Origin: CAVXEH01 sp963805645
GTDB lineage: Bacteria > Chloroflexota > Limnocylindria > QHBO01
Reading direction: 5' to 3'
Assembly: GCA_963805645.1 (NCBI GenBank)
Contig: CAWDVA010000010.1
Span: forward strand, 169,815 to 233,814
Length of the DNA: 64,000 bases
Positions 1 to 7,907 of this stretch are shown here, piece by piece (within the stretch, counting starts at the first letter, position 1; each line of letters opens with the position of its first letter). A model generated the notes under the pieces. That model ran no database searches, was not told where the DNA came from, and worked only from the letters and a program-made list of their open reading frames with translations. The translations under genes were made by a program, and so were the position numbers.

Positions 1-422
1 GCCAGGGGCTTGTCCCGCATGGCGGCGAGCACGGCGGGATGCGCAGAGGCGATCCGGCGGCCGAGGGTCGAGGTGACCGGGTCCTGCTTGAAGCCGGTTC
101 GCCACTGGGCGGCCCGATAGGGCAAGGTCACCGTGGAAGCGGGCCAGAAGTCCTCGGAGCGCACGACGTGCACGGTGATGCGCATCAGGGACGCGCGGAC
201 GACGGAACGCCGCAGCCGTGCCTCGGCGAGGTCGGGGGCTGTGGAGCGGGCATCCATCCGCGCGTGCAACGCCAATCGGGGCCAGTCGGGGTGCTGGGCC
301 TGGAGCGAGCCGACTCGCCCCACGAGGTCCGGAACCGCCGTCTGCTCCAGCGGCTCGAGCAGGCCCTGGCGGGCCAGGGTCGCGCGGTTGAGCTCCCTGA
401 GCGTCAGGCGCTGCGGCGCCAT
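1..422 (-). CDS. AlkZ-like winged-helix DNA glycosylase, partial (C-terminus beyond window)
   Basis: Reading the minus strand from an ATG at 422 gives an open frame of about 140 codons that runs off the window. It starts MAPQRLTLRELNRATLARQG and fits the HTH_42/AlkZ family (PF06224), whose best known members unhook DNA interstrand cross-links or remove bulky adducts. A Q-A-Q triplet at residues 41-43 sits where AlkZ carries its catalytic QxQ motif; YcaQ-type relatives have QxD instead. It begins 14 bp after the lexA stop codon with no obvious Shine-Dalgarno, so it is probably co-transcribed with lexA and SOS-inducible. Family membership is from recognised pattern, glycosylase activity is inference. 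It could be an uncharacterised winged-helix protein of the same fold. Confidence 0.7.
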   Translation of the reverse strand, partial: MAPQRLTLRELNRATLARQGLLEPLEQTAVPDLVGRVGSLQAQHPDWPRLALHARMDARSTAPDLAEARLRRSVVRASLMRITVHVVRSEDFWPASTVTLPYRAAQWRTGFKQDPVTSTLGRRIASAHPAVLAAMRDKPL

Positions 423-435
423 GGCGCGAGGCCGG

Positions 436-1098
436 TCAGCCGAGCTTGCGGATGACGCCGACGACCTTGCCCTGGATCTGCACCTCGGTGGCGTAGATGG
501 GCTCCATCTCGCTGTTGGCCGGCTGGAGCCGGATGCGGTCCGCTTCGCGGAAGAAGCGCTTGAGTGTGACGCCGTTGTCCTCGAGCAGGGCGACGACAAT
601 GTCCCCGTCTCGGGCCGTTGCCTGCGGCTGGACGATCACATAGTCCCCGTCGTCGATCAGCGCGTCGATCATGCTCTTGCCCCGGACCCGGAGGACGTAC
701 GAGCCGTCGCGAGCCTCGATGGACCGCGGTACGTCGAGCGACTCGGCCGCGTCGGCGTAGGCCTCGATCGGCTGCCCGGCCGCGATCTCGCCGAGGACGG
801 GGAGGCTCACCACGTCGCGCTCGACCGGCATGCGGAACGGGGTGACCCGGCCGGCAGCGCGCGTGGAGCGCTTTCCCTCGGCGCGCGGCGTGAGACGGAG
901 CGCGCGGGAGCTGTGGGTGCCGCGCTCGAGCAGGCCGTCACGTTCGAGCGCGATGAGGTGGTGGTGGACGGCGGAGGTGGATGCCAGGCCCACCGCGTCT
1001 GCGATCTCTCGGACCGATGGCGGATAACCCCGCTCCGCGACAGTGCGCGCGATGCATTCGAGGATCTTCTGCCGACGGTCGACGTCGTGCCTGGTCAC
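436..1098 (-). CDS. lexA: LexA SOS-response transcriptional repressor
   Basis: LexA represses SOS genes and cleaves itself when RecA filaments form. The 220-residue protein has the family's normal length: N-terminal winged helix (about 1-70), then an S24 peptidase domain. The autocleavage site is Ala107-Gly108 (in GEIAAGQP), the nucleophile Ser142 (GKSM) and the general base Lys180 (TLKRFF), all intact. The start is GTG at 1098, with a GGAGGG upstream at good distance. Its promoter (1136-1165) carries a perfect GAAC-N4-GTTC palindrome between the -35 and -10 hexamers, so autorepression is likely. An AlkZ-like glycosylase gene follows 14 bp downstream. Confidence 0.96.
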   Translation of the reverse strand: MTRHDVDRRQKILECIARTVAERGYPPSVREIADAVGLASTSAVHHHLIALERDGLLERGTHSSRALRLTPRAEGKRSTRAAGRVTPFRMPVERDVVSLPVLGEIAAGQPIEAYADAAESLDVPRSIEARDGSYVLRVRGKSMIDALIDDGDYVIVQPQATARDGDIVVALLEDNGVTLKRFFREADRIRLQPANSEMEPIYATEVQIQGKVVGVIRKLG

Positions 1099-1135
1099 GC
1101 CTGGGCGCCCTCCACTGCGCTTCGGTTGCCAGCCG

Positions 1136-1165
1136 ACCCTAGCAGAACAGGTGTTCTATCGTCAA
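1136..1165 (-). promoter_or_regulatory. lexA promoter with embedded SOS (LexA) box
   Basis: On the minus strand a -35 TTGACG (1165-1160) and a -10 TAGGGT (1141-1136) are separated by 18 bp. The spacer contains GAACACCTGTTC (plus-strand 1145-1156, GAACAGGTGTTC), matching the Gram-positive LexA box GAAC-N4-GTTC. Placement between the hexamers suits repression of lexA; the divergent YkvA-domain gene starts 90 bp away and could also be affected. Confidence 0.8.
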
Positions 1166-1204
1166 GCGCCGGCGCCCGGTGCGGGCCGCATCGCCGCCCT
1201 CTGC

Positions 1205-1210
1205 TAGAAT
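1205..1210 (+). promoter_or_regulatory. Candidate -10 element upstream of the YkvA-domain gene
   Basis: TAGAAT lies 34 bp before the GTG at 1245. No convincing -35 is visible. It fits the TANNNT boxes seen elsewhere in the window. Confidence 0.35.
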
Positions 1211-1244
1211 CGGCGCCCCACCGACCACCGGAGGCCCATCCCGC

Positions 1245-1772
1245 GTGAACCGTTCCGGCCGCTGGCGCTACGTGCGCCTCGCCCAGCTCGTCTGGAAGCT
1301 GCCCACCTACGCCCGCGTGGTCTGGGGCATCCTGCGCGACCGGCGGACGCCGCTGTACCTCAAGGTGCTGTTGGGCGCGGCGCTGGCGTACCTCGTCACG
1401 CCCCTCGACCTGATCCCGGATGCGCTCCCGCTCATCGGCCAGGCAGATGACCTGACGGTCCTGCTCCTCGTCCTCGACGTCTTCCTCGCCAATGCGCCCC
1501 GGGAGGTGCGCGAGGAGCACTGGGAGCGGGCGCGCGCCGGCACCGCGCAGCTCGATGGCGATCTCGAGCAGCTGCGGGTCCTCCTCGGCGATCGCTACGA
1601 CAGGATCCGGGACACGCTGCCGGACCTGCTGGAGCGCTACGGCGACATCCGGGAGCCGGCGGCGATGCGCGAGGCGCTGGCCCGCTGGCGAACGCAGCGG
1701 CTGGCCAACGACGGGGCGGATCGGCTGGACCCGGTGAAGCCCGGCCCGGTCCGGGATCCGGCACTGAACTGA
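1245..1772 (+). CDS. YkvA/DUF1232 domain membrane protein
   Basis: A protein of 175 residues with the DUF1232 (YkvA) core at about residues 38-73, where the typical stretch LVTPLDLIPDALPLIGQADD is easily recognised. The core is a hydrophobic hairpin, so a membrane association is likely. The C-terminal half is charged and helical, with no recognised domain. I chose GTG at 1245 because GGAGG at 1230-1234 precedes it at 10 nt; an in-frame ATG at 1179 has no such site. It is divergent from lexA and 58 bp upstream of rplI. The family has no established biochemical function. Confidence 0.8.
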   Translation: MNRSGRWRYVRLAQLVWKLPTYARVVWGILRDRRTPLYLKVLLGAALAYLVTPLDLIPDALPLIGQADDLTVLLLVLDVFLANAPREVREEHWERARAGTAQLDGDLEQLRVLLGDRYDRIRDTLPDLLERYGDIREPAAMREALARWRTQRLANDGADRLDPVKPGPVRDPALN

Positions 1773-1830
1773 CGACCCAGCGCCGGCCGTCAATCGGCCG
1801 ACCGCAGCAAAGAGGGACCGACGAACCATC

Positions 1831-2277
1831 ATGAAGGTGATCCTGAAGCACGATGTGAAGGGCCTTGGTCGCGAAGGCGACATCAAGGATGTCAAGGACG
1901 GCTACGCCCGCAACTTCCTGATCCCCAACGGCGCCGCCGTGGTGGCCGATACCGGGGCCGTCAAGAACTGGGAGCGGCATCGGACGGAGCGCGAAGAGCG
2001 CGACCGGCAGCTTCGGGCGGAGGCGGAGGCCATCGCGGAACGGCTCGGCGAGCTGCGCCTCGAGATCGCCGTCAAGGCCGGCGAGAAGAACCGGCTCTTC
2101 GGGTCGGTGACCAACCGCGAGATCTCCGAGCTTCTGTCGAAGGAGGGAATCGAGATCGACCGGCACCAGATCGCTCTCCATGAGCCCATCAAGACGGTCG
2201 GCGACCACCGCGTCACCGTGCATCTGGCGAGTGGCATCGATCCCCAGGTACTGGTGGTGGTCACGCCCCAGCACTGA
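1831..2277 (+). CDS. rplI: 50S ribosomal protein L9
   Basis: L9 is a two-domain protein of the large ribosomal subunit that binds 23S rRNA near the L1 stalk. The 148-residue length is normal. The N-terminal domain begins MKVILKHDVKGLG and carries GYARNFLIP at residues 24-32, the L9 signature. A long charged helix (about 40-78) links it to the C-terminal domain with FGSVTNREI. An AGAGGGA precedes the ATG. As in many bacteria it is followed by dnaB, but here a 435-bp non-coding stretch separates them. Confidence 0.97.
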   Translation: MKVILKHDVKGLGREGDIKDVKDGYARNFLIPNGAAVVADTGAVKNWERHRTEREERDRQLRAEAEAIAERLGELRLEIAVKAGEKNRLFGSVTNREISELLSKEGIEIDRHQIALHEPIKTVGDHRVTVHLASGIDPQVLVVVTPQH

Positions 2278-2712
2278 GAGCCTGTGACCGAATTCGCGGT
2301 CCGGTCTTCGTCCTGAGCGGTCAGGCGGGTCTCGACCCGGAGTCCGTGAGGCGCCTGGAATCGAACGGCCCGGGGATCGAGCAGCGCGACAGGCAGAACA
2401 CGTGGCCGGTCCCGGTGAGCCGGGACCGGGCTCCTGCCGGCAGCCGACGCCGGCAGCACGCGCCGGCGCGGACGTGACAGTCAAGGTGTCGCGTCCCGGT
2501 GCTCTCCTTGTCGCGAGCTCGTGCCGTCGGAGGGTCGCATGTCCACAGGTTGGACGGGGTTGTCCCCAGCGAAGTTCGTGATTGGTGGATAGCCACGTGC
2601 ATAAGTCCCGCACAGGCGGCCGCGAGCCGATACGGTGCGCTGGTCTGCCCCATCGGCTCCGTCATCGCATTCCGCAGGTCGCCATGAATCCTCGCCCCCT
2701 CGTGCCGCGCGC
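2278..2712. other. Non-coding region between rplI and dnaB
   Basis: No convincing gene longer than a few codons is seen here. It contains two adjacent hairpins (2406-2456), two DnaA-box-like nonamers in direct orientation (2539-2547 and 2560-2568), and a 10-codon reading frame (2684-2716) whose stop overlaps the dnaB start. I see no U-tract after either hairpin. Confidence 0.6.
2406..2456. repeat. Two tandem perfect hairpins
   Basis: CCGGTCCCGG (2406-2415) pairs with CCGGGACCGG (2420-2429) around a 4-nt loop. CTGCCGGC (2434-2441) pairs with GCCGGCAG (2449-2456) around a 7-nt loop. They lie about 130 bp after the rplI stop codon. They could slow or end rplI transcription, but the lack of a T-run argues against a classical intrinsic terminator. 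Confidence 0.5.
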
Positions 2713-2716
2713 ATGA
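2684..2716 (+). CDS. Possible 10-codon upstream reading frame coupled to dnaB
   Basis: ATG at 2684 opens MNPRPLVPRA and ends in a TGA that overlaps the dnaB ATG (ATGA at 2713-2716). dnaB itself has no Shine-Dalgarno in the preceding bases, so re-initiation after this frame is conceivable. The frame could equally be chance; nothing else supports expression. Confidence 0.25.
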   Translation: MNPRPLVPRA

Positions 2717-4062
2717 GCATCGACAAGCTCGCACCCCAGGCCATCGACGCCGAGCAGAGCGTCCTGGGCGCGATCCTCATTGACGCCGACGCGATCCTGA
2801 AGATCGCCGACTTCCTGCGCCCCGCGGACTTCTACCGCCAGCAGCACGCCGATGTGTACGAGGCCATGCTGGCCCTGCACGGCCAGCGGGAGCCGCTCGA
2901 CCTGGTGACGGTCGGAGACGAGCTGGCGCGCCGCGAGCGGCTTGACGCGATCGGTGGCCCGGCCTACCTGGCGGGCCTCATGAACGGCGTCCCGACCGCC
3001 GTCCACGTCGAGCACTACGCGCGGATCGTGGAGCGCAAGTCGGTCCTTCGCAATCTGATAGCGGCGGCGGGGCGCATCGCCGCGGTCGGCTACGAGGAGG
3101 CCAACGACACCGAGGTCGCCATCGACCGGGCGGAGTCGATCCTGTTCGAGATCAGCCAGCGCCGGACCCAGGGTGGCTTCGAGTCCCTCAGCACCCTCCT
3201 CGGCCAGGCGTATGACCGGCTCGAGTACCTGCACGAACATCGGGGCCAGATCCTGGGCATCCCGTCCGGCCTCTCCCAGATGGACACGCTTCTCGGCGGC
3301 TTCCAACCCTCGGACCTCATCATCCTCGCCGCCCGGCCGAGCGTGGGGAAGACGAGCATGGCGCTGAACATCGCCCAGCACGCATCGGTGCGCGAGGGGA
3401 AGAAGGTCGCCGTCTTCAGCCTGGAGATGAGCAAGGAGCAGCTCTCCCTGCGCCTGCTGTCGGCGGAGACCGGGATCAACCCGCGGCCCCTCCAGACCGG
3501 GTTCATGGAGGAGACGGACTGGAGCAAGATCGCCACGGTCATGAACGACATGGCCACCGCGCCGATGTGGATCGATGACTCGCCGGCGCTCTCGGTGATG
3601 GAACTGCGGACGAAGGCCCGGCGCCTGGAGGCGGAGCAGCACGGCCTCGACCTGATCATCGTCGACTACCTGCAGCTGATGCAGGCCAGCGTCCAGAGCC
3701 GCGAGCCGAACCGGGTGCAGGAGGTCAGCGAGATCAGCCGCGGCCTCAAGCAGCTGGCGCGCGAGCTCAAGGTGCCGGTCATCGCCCTGTCGCAGCTGTC
3801 GCGCGGCGTGGAGCAGCGCGGCTCGGCGGAGCCTCGCCTCTCGGACCTTCGGGAGTCCGGGTCCATCGAGCAGGACGCGGACGTGGTCATCTTCCTCTAT
3901 CGCGACGGCGAGCAGAACGCGGAGAGCGAGGTCGAGCTGGTCAAGGCCAAGGTCGCCAAGCATCGCAACGGACCCATCGGCGAGGTGCCCCTCCAGTTCC
4001 GCAAGTCGACCACCCGCTTCTTCACCGTCGTTCGCGAGGAATCCGTCGCTCCGTTCGCCTGA
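2713..4062 (+). CDS. dnaB: Replicative DNA helicase DnaB
   Basis: The hexameric helicase that unwinds DNA at the replication fork. The 449-residue protein has the usual two-domain order: N-terminal primase-interacting domain (about 10-115), then a RecA-like ATPase. Walker A (ARPSVGKTS) lies near residues 206-214 with the lysine at 213, and Walker B (LIIVDYLQL) near 312-320. I prefer ATG at 2713 (MSIDKLAPQAIDAEQSVLG), which matches the family start; an in-frame ATG at 2635 would add an atypical basic extension. No Shine-Dalgarno is visible. No intein is present, unlike some actinobacterial DnaB. Confidence 0.96.
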   Translation: MSIDKLAPQAIDAEQSVLGAILIDADAILKIADFLRPADFYRQQHADVYEAMLALHGQREPLDLVTVGDELARRERLDAIGGPAYLAGLMNGVPTAVHVEHYARIVERKSVLRNLIAAAGRIAAVGYEEANDTEVAIDRAESILFEISQRRTQGGFESLSTLLGQAYDRLEYLHEHRGQILGIPSGLSQMDTLLGGFQPSDLIILAARPSVGKTSMALNIAQHASVREGKKVAVFSLEMSKEQLSLRLLSAETGINPRPLQTGFMEETDWSKIATVMNDMATAPMWIDDSPALSVMELRTKARRLEAEQHGLDLIIVDYLQLMQASVQSREPNRVQEVSEISRGLKQLARELKVPVIALSQLSRGVEQRGSAEPRLSDLRESGSIEQDADVVIFLYRDGEQNAESEVELVKAKVAKHRNGPIGEVPLQFRKSTTRFFTVVREESVAPFA

Positions 4063-4125
4063 GAGGCCACGGATCTCGGGCGTTCCGCGGTTTCTCCTCA
4101 CCGATCCGATGGCCGCGAGACTCTG

Positions 4126-4153
4126 TACACACGCTTGAACCCGCGTGTATAGT
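4126..4153 (+). promoter_or_regulatory. Candidate promoter with overlapping inverted repeat, upstream of zinc-ribbon gene
   Basis: TATAGT at 4148-4153 resembles a -10. It overlaps an imperfect inverted repeat, TACACACGC (4126-4134) and GCGTGTATA (4143-4151), with one mismatch and an 8-nt spacer. This could be an operator. The next start codon is about 150 nt downstream. Confidence 0.35.
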
Positions 4154-4299
4154 CGGCGGCTGAACGTCCGGCCACGCTCAACCCCGAGTCGTCCCGATCC
4201 GGCAGCACAGGCGCGCACGCGATCAGCACTGGCCCGAGGACTCGACGAGACCGTCAGGAGCCGCAGGTCGAGGCGCGCGCACAGGAGGCAAGGGAAAGG

Positions 4300-4602
4300 G
4301 TGTACGCCGACAAGACCATCCGCTGCCGAGACTGCGGGATGGACTTCGTCTTCAGCGCCGGCGAGCAGAAGTTCTACGCCGAGAAAGGGCTCATGAACGA
4401 GCCCCAGCGCTGTCAGAGCTGCCGCGCGGTGGCGAAGCAGAACCGCGCGCTGGGCATCAGCAACGGCGGCGGGGGTCAGCGGGAGATGCACGCCGCGGTC
4501 TGCGCGGAGTGCGGAGGGCAGGCGCTCGTGCCGTTCCTTCCCCGGAACGATCGCCCCGTCTACTGCAGCAGCTGCTTCGACAAGGTGCGCGCCCAGGCCT
4601 GA
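4300..4602 (+). CDS. Small zinc-ribbon protein with two CxxC domains
   Basis: A 100-residue protein made of two zinc-binding modules. The first (about 9-42) has CRDC and CQSC pairs around a segment with GEQKFYAEKGL, typical of the probable zinc-ribbon family PF13451. The second (about 68-95) has CAECG and CSSC pairs, typical of the CxxC-x17-CxxC family (TIGR04272). A Gly-rich linker joins them. The start is GTG at 4300, with AGGAGG at 4283-4288. Such proteins are frequent in Chloroflexota and related phyla; their function is not established. Binding of nucleic acid or protein is a guess from the fold. It sits alone between dnaB and purA. Confidence 0.8.
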   Translation: MYADKTIRCRDCGMDFVFSAGEQKFYAEKGLMNEPQRCQSCRAVAKQNRALGISNGGGGQREMHAAVCAECGGQALVPFLPRNDRPVYCSSCFDKVRAQA

Positions 4603-4676
4603 GCGAGCACGATCGGCACCGGCCGGTCACAGCGACACGACGAGCGCCGTCCCGCATTGCGGGGCGGCGTTCTGCG

Positions 4677-4682
4677 TACCAT
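4677..4682 (+). promoter_or_regulatory. Candidate -10 element for purA
   Basis: TACCAT lies 51 bp before the purA ATG. No clear -35 is visible at the right distance, so this is weak. Confidence 0.25.
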
Positions 4683-4733
4683 ACGCACTGCGGCTGCCGG
4701 GGCCGCCCGATAGCCGGAGGTTCGCGCCCGCAC

Positions 4734-6050
4734 ATGTCCGTCATCGCCGTCGTCGGCGCGCAGTGGGGAGACGAGGGCAAGGGCAGGGTCGTCGACTACC
4801 TCGCGGCGGATGCGCAGCTCGTCGTGCGCTACGGCGGCGGCAACAACGCCGGCCACACCGTCGTCAACCCCCACGGGCACTTCAAGCTCCACCTCGTCCC
4901 GTCAGGGATCTTCTACCGCGGCACCCGGAACCTGCTGGGCAACGGCCTGGTGATCAACCCCCCAGCCCTCCTGGGCGAGCTGGACGGCCTCGCCGCCGCC
5001 GGGTTCGACTGCGAGAACCTGTTCATCGCCGACCGCGCCCACCTGGTGATGCCGTGGCACGTCCTGCTCGACCAGCTCGAGGAGCGGGAGCGGGGCGCCG
5101 CGAAGCTGGGGACCACCTCCCGGGGGATCGGGCCGGCCTACGTCGACAAGGTCGCGCGGCGCGGCATCCGGGTCGTGGACCTCCTCGATCCCGACGGGTT
5201 CCGGCGTGCCCTGGGCGTCAGCCTGGAACGGGTTCGTCGCACCGTCACCGACTACTACCGCGCCGGTGGCGCGAACGACCCGCTGGCCGATCTCGTTGCA
5301 GGAGCGACGGACGAAGTCGCCATTGCCCGCAGCTACCTGGCGGCCGCAGAACGCCTGGCGCCGCACGTGGTCGACGGCCAGGCGCTGGTGGACGAGGCGC
5401 TGGCCGCGGGCGAGCGGATCCTGCTCGAGGGCCAGCTGGGGACGATGCGCGACCTCGACTGGGGCGTCTATCCCTACGTCACCAGCTCGTCGCCGATCCC
5501 CGGTGGGGCGAGCCTGGGCGCAGGCCTGCCGGCGGTTCGCATCGACCGCGTGCTGGGCGTGGCCAAGGCCTACACCACCGCGGTGGGTGCCGGTCCGTTG
5601 CCCACCGAGCTCACCGACGCCGATGGCGACGCGCTCCGCGAGCGTGGTGTCGAGTACGGCACCTCCACGGGGCGGCCGCGCCGCTGCGGCTGGTACGACG
5701 CGGTGGCGGTCCGCTTCTCCGTCCGTCTGGCGGGATACTCGAGCATCGCCCTGACAAAGCTCGACGTGCTCGACGGATTCGGACGCATCCGGATCTGCAC
5801 CGCGTACCGGGACCCGGAGACGGGGACGGTGTGGAACACCGTGCCGGCGTCGGCATCGGTCTATGCGCGGCTCGAGCCGGTCTACGAGGAGCTGCCGGGC
5901 TGGGAGTCCGACTGCACCGCGGCCCGCTCGTGGACCGATCTGCCCCCGGCTGCACGCGCGTACGTCGAGCGCCTGGAGACGCTCGCCGGCGTGCCGGTGA
6001 GCCACGTATCGGTTGGGCCCGAACGGGAGCAGATGATCCTCCGCGGTTGA
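4734..6050 (+). CDS. purA: Adenylosuccinate synthetase
   Basis: Joins aspartate to IMP using GTP, the first committed step to AMP. The 438-residue length is normal. The start MSVIAVVGAQWGDEGKGR contains the family P-loop (GDEGKG, residues 12-17) with catalytic Asp13. Further signatures follow: GGNNAGHTV near 34-42 with the catalytic His, GTTSRGIGPAY near 126, and QGTM-like GQLGTM. The conserved arginines of STGRPRRCGW are present near 305-314. ATG 4734 has GGAGG at 4716-4720. It is the only purine gene outside the main cluster to its right, and is followed by an unrelated ABC exporter. Confidence 0.97.
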   Translation: MSVIAVVGAQWGDEGKGRVVDYLAADAQLVVRYGGGNNAGHTVVNPHGHFKLHLVPSGIFYRGTRNLLGNGLVINPPALLGELDGLAAAGFDCENLFIADRAHLVMPWHVLLDQLEERERGAAKLGTTSRGIGPAYVDKVARRGIRVVDLLDPDGFRRALGVSLERVRRTVTDYYRAGGANDPLADLVAGATDEVAIARSYLAAAERLAPHVVDGQALVDEALAAGERILLEGQLGTMRDLDWGVYPYVTSSSPIPGGASLGAGLPAVRIDRVLGVAKAYTTAVGAGPLPTELTDADGDALRERGVEYGTSTGRPRRCGWYDAVAVRFSVRLAGYSSIALTKLDVLDGFGRIRICTAYRDPETGTVWNTVPASASVYARLEPVYEELPGWESDCTAARSWTDLPPAARAYVERLETLAGVPVSHVSVGPEREQMILRG

Positions 6051-6106
6051 GGCGCGCCGCCCGCGGGTCGAGAATGGACTGAACGGGGTCGCCGGGAGGG
6101 TGGCGA

Positions 6107-7018
6107 ATGGCGGAGATGATCCGCGCTGAGGCTCTGACCAAGTACTACGGCCGCCGTCGCGGGCTGGCGGGGCTCGACCTCGACGTGCGCCCCGGGGAGG
6201 TCTACGGGTTCCTGGGCCCCAACGGGTCGGGCAAGACGACCACGATCCGCATCCTCCTGGATCTCATCAGGCCGAGCGGCGGCCGGATCCTGCTCCTCGG
6301 GGAAGAGCCCCGCCGCGGAGGGCCGGCGCTGCGCCGGCGGGTCGGCTACCTCCCCGGCGACTTCGCGGTGGGGGGCGGGCAGACCGCCCGACAGCTGCTG
6401 ATGCACCTGGGCTGGCTCCGTGGCGGGGTGGCGGAGGCGCGCATCGAGGGGCTCGCCGCCCGGCTCGACCTGGACCTCGACACGAGGATCGGCAGCCTGT
6501 CGAAGGGGAACCGCCAGAAGATCGCGGTGATCCAGACCTTCATGCACGACCCCGAGCTGCTCGTCATGGACGAGCCGACCAGCGGCCTGGACCCGATCAT
6601 CCAGCAGCGCTTCCTGGAGCTGGTCGCGGAGGCACGCGCCGCGGGGCAGACCGTCTTCATGTCCTCGCACGTTCTCAGCGAGGTGCAGCAGAGCGCGGAT
6701 CGGGTCGGCATCCTGCGCGACGGCCGGATGATCGCCGTCGAGGCGGTGGAGACCCTTCGCCGGCGCGCGGTTCGGCGGGTGGAGGTCCACTTCGACGCGG
6801 CCGTCGATCCCGGCGTGCTCGCGGACGTTCCGGGCGTCACCGAGGTGACCGCCCAGGGGGCCGTGCTGCGATGCCGGCTTGCCGGCCGTGCGGATGCGTT
6901 GATCAAGGCCCTGGCCCGCCACGGCGTGGAGTCCGTCAGCGTCGAGGAGCCGGACCTCCAGGAGCTGTTCTTCGCCTACTACGGCCCCGGGGAAGAGGAG
7001 GCGCCCGATGCTGCGTAG
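6107..7018 (+). CDS. ABC transporter ATP-binding protein (ABC-2 exporter type)
   Basis: The 303-residue ATPase drives the adjacent permease. Walker A GPNGSGKTT is at 37-45, signature LSKGNRQ at 132-138, Walker B LLVMDEP at 152-158, and the H-loop His at 189. The signature has LSKGN in place of LSGGQ, common in CcmA/YhaQ-like and bacteriocin or antibiotic-export ATPases. A C-terminal domain of about 80 residues (after 220) follows, typical of this subfamily. GGGAGGG sits 6 nt before ATG 6107. It overlaps the permease start by 11 bp. The substrate cannot be told from the sequence. Confidence 0.88.
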   Translation: MAEMIRAEALTKYYGRRRGLAGLDLDVRPGEVYGFLGPNGSGKTTTIRILLDLIRPSGGRILLLGEEPRRGGPALRRRVGYLPGDFAVGGGQTARQLLMHLGWLRGGVAEARIEGLAARLDLDLDTRIGSLSKGNRQKIAVIQTFMHDPELLVMDEPTSGLDPIIQQRFLELVAEARAAGQTVFMSSHVLSEVQQSADRVGILRDGRMIAVEAVETLRRRAVRRVEVHFDAAVDPGVLADVPGVTEVTAQGAVLRCRLAGRADALIKALARHGVESVSVEEPDLQELFFAYYGPGEEEAPDAA

Positions 7019-7802
7019 CGTGTTCGGCAAGACGCTCTGGGACCAGCGTCGCGGGCTGCTGGCCTGGGCCGTCGGGATCGGGGCGGTGGGCGTCCTGTAC
7101 GCCGCCTTCTACCCCTCGTTCAACAACCCGGATATGCAGGAAGCCATCAAGGCCTATCCCAAGGGCCTCCTCGAGGCGATGGGCATGACCGACATCGGGA
7201 CCGCGGCCGGATACCTGGGCTCGACGAGCTTCGGCCTCCTGGGCCCGGCGCTGATCATCGTGATGGCCGCGGCGCTCGGGGGCGGTGCGATCGCCGGTGA
7301 CGAGGACTCGGGGCGGCTGGACCTGACTCTGGCCCACCCCGTCTCGCGGTGGAGCCTGGCGCTTCAGCGCTTCGGCGCCCTGGTGGTTGCCATGCTGCTC
7401 GTGAGCATCGTGCTCGGCGTGGCGCTCATCGCCGTCTCGGGGCCGGCGCAGCTGGGCGACATCGGTCCGGCCAACCTGCTCGCCACCTCCGTGCATCTCG
7501 CGGCGCTGGGGACCTTCTTCGGCGCGCTGGCCTTCGGTGCCGGCGCCGCGACCGGGAGCCGGGGTCCCGTCTATGGCCTCGTCGCGGTGGTGGCGGTCGT
7601 GGGCTATTTCGGCAACAACCTGGGCCAGCGCATCACCGGGCTGGGCTGGCTGCACGATGTCTCGCCCTTCCGCCTCTACGCCAACGGAGCCCCGCTGAGC
7701 CATGGACTCCAGCCGTTGGACCTGGCCCTCCTCGCGGCGGCCGCCATCGTCCTGGTCGTGCTCGGGACCCTGGCCTTCGACCGGCGCGACCTGGCGGTCT
7801 AG
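7008..7802 (+). CDS. ABC-2 type transporter permease
   Basis: A 264-residue integral membrane protein with about six hydrophobic segments, near 17-36, 78-97, 125-145, 155-180, 183-200 and 237-257. The arrangement, with a large loop after the first segment and GDEDSGRLDLTLAHPVSR after the second, is typical of ABC-2 permeases for antibiotic or lipid export. It overlaps the ATPase gene by 11 bp, so the two form one unit. The next gene begins about 100 bp later and is unrelated. Confidence 0.82.
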   Translation: MLRSVFGKTLWDQRRGLLAWAVGIGAVGVLYAAFYPSFNNPDMQEAIKAYPKGLLEAMGMTDIGTAAGYLGSTSFGLLGPALIIVMAAALGGGAIAGDEDSGRLDLTLAHPVSRWSLALQRFGALVVAMLLVSIVLGVALIAVSGPAQLGDIGPANLLATSVHLAALGTFFGALAFGAGAATGSRGPVYGLVAVVAVVGYFGNNLGQRITGLGWLHDVSPFRLYANGAPLSHGLQPLDLALLAAAAIVLVVLGTLAFDRRDLAV

Positions 7803-7907
7803 CATTCGTCGAAACCTGATGACGGCCGCGGCAGGCCCCCGGGCTGGCTGACCCAGCGACCCGCGAGGCACGCCGCCGCCCCAACCCCGATGAGTGCGAG
7901 GTGTTCG

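Noticed and set aside
2539..2568. Chromosomal replication origin at the rplI-dnaB gap
   Set aside because: Only two imperfect DnaA-like boxes, no AT-rich unwinding element and no dnaA or dnaN nearby; kept only as a possible regulatory site.
2662..4491. 609-codon open frame on the minus strand opposite dnaB
   Set aside because: High GC keeps antisense frames open; the protein is low-complexity and matches no family, while the plus strand encodes DnaB with all motifs.
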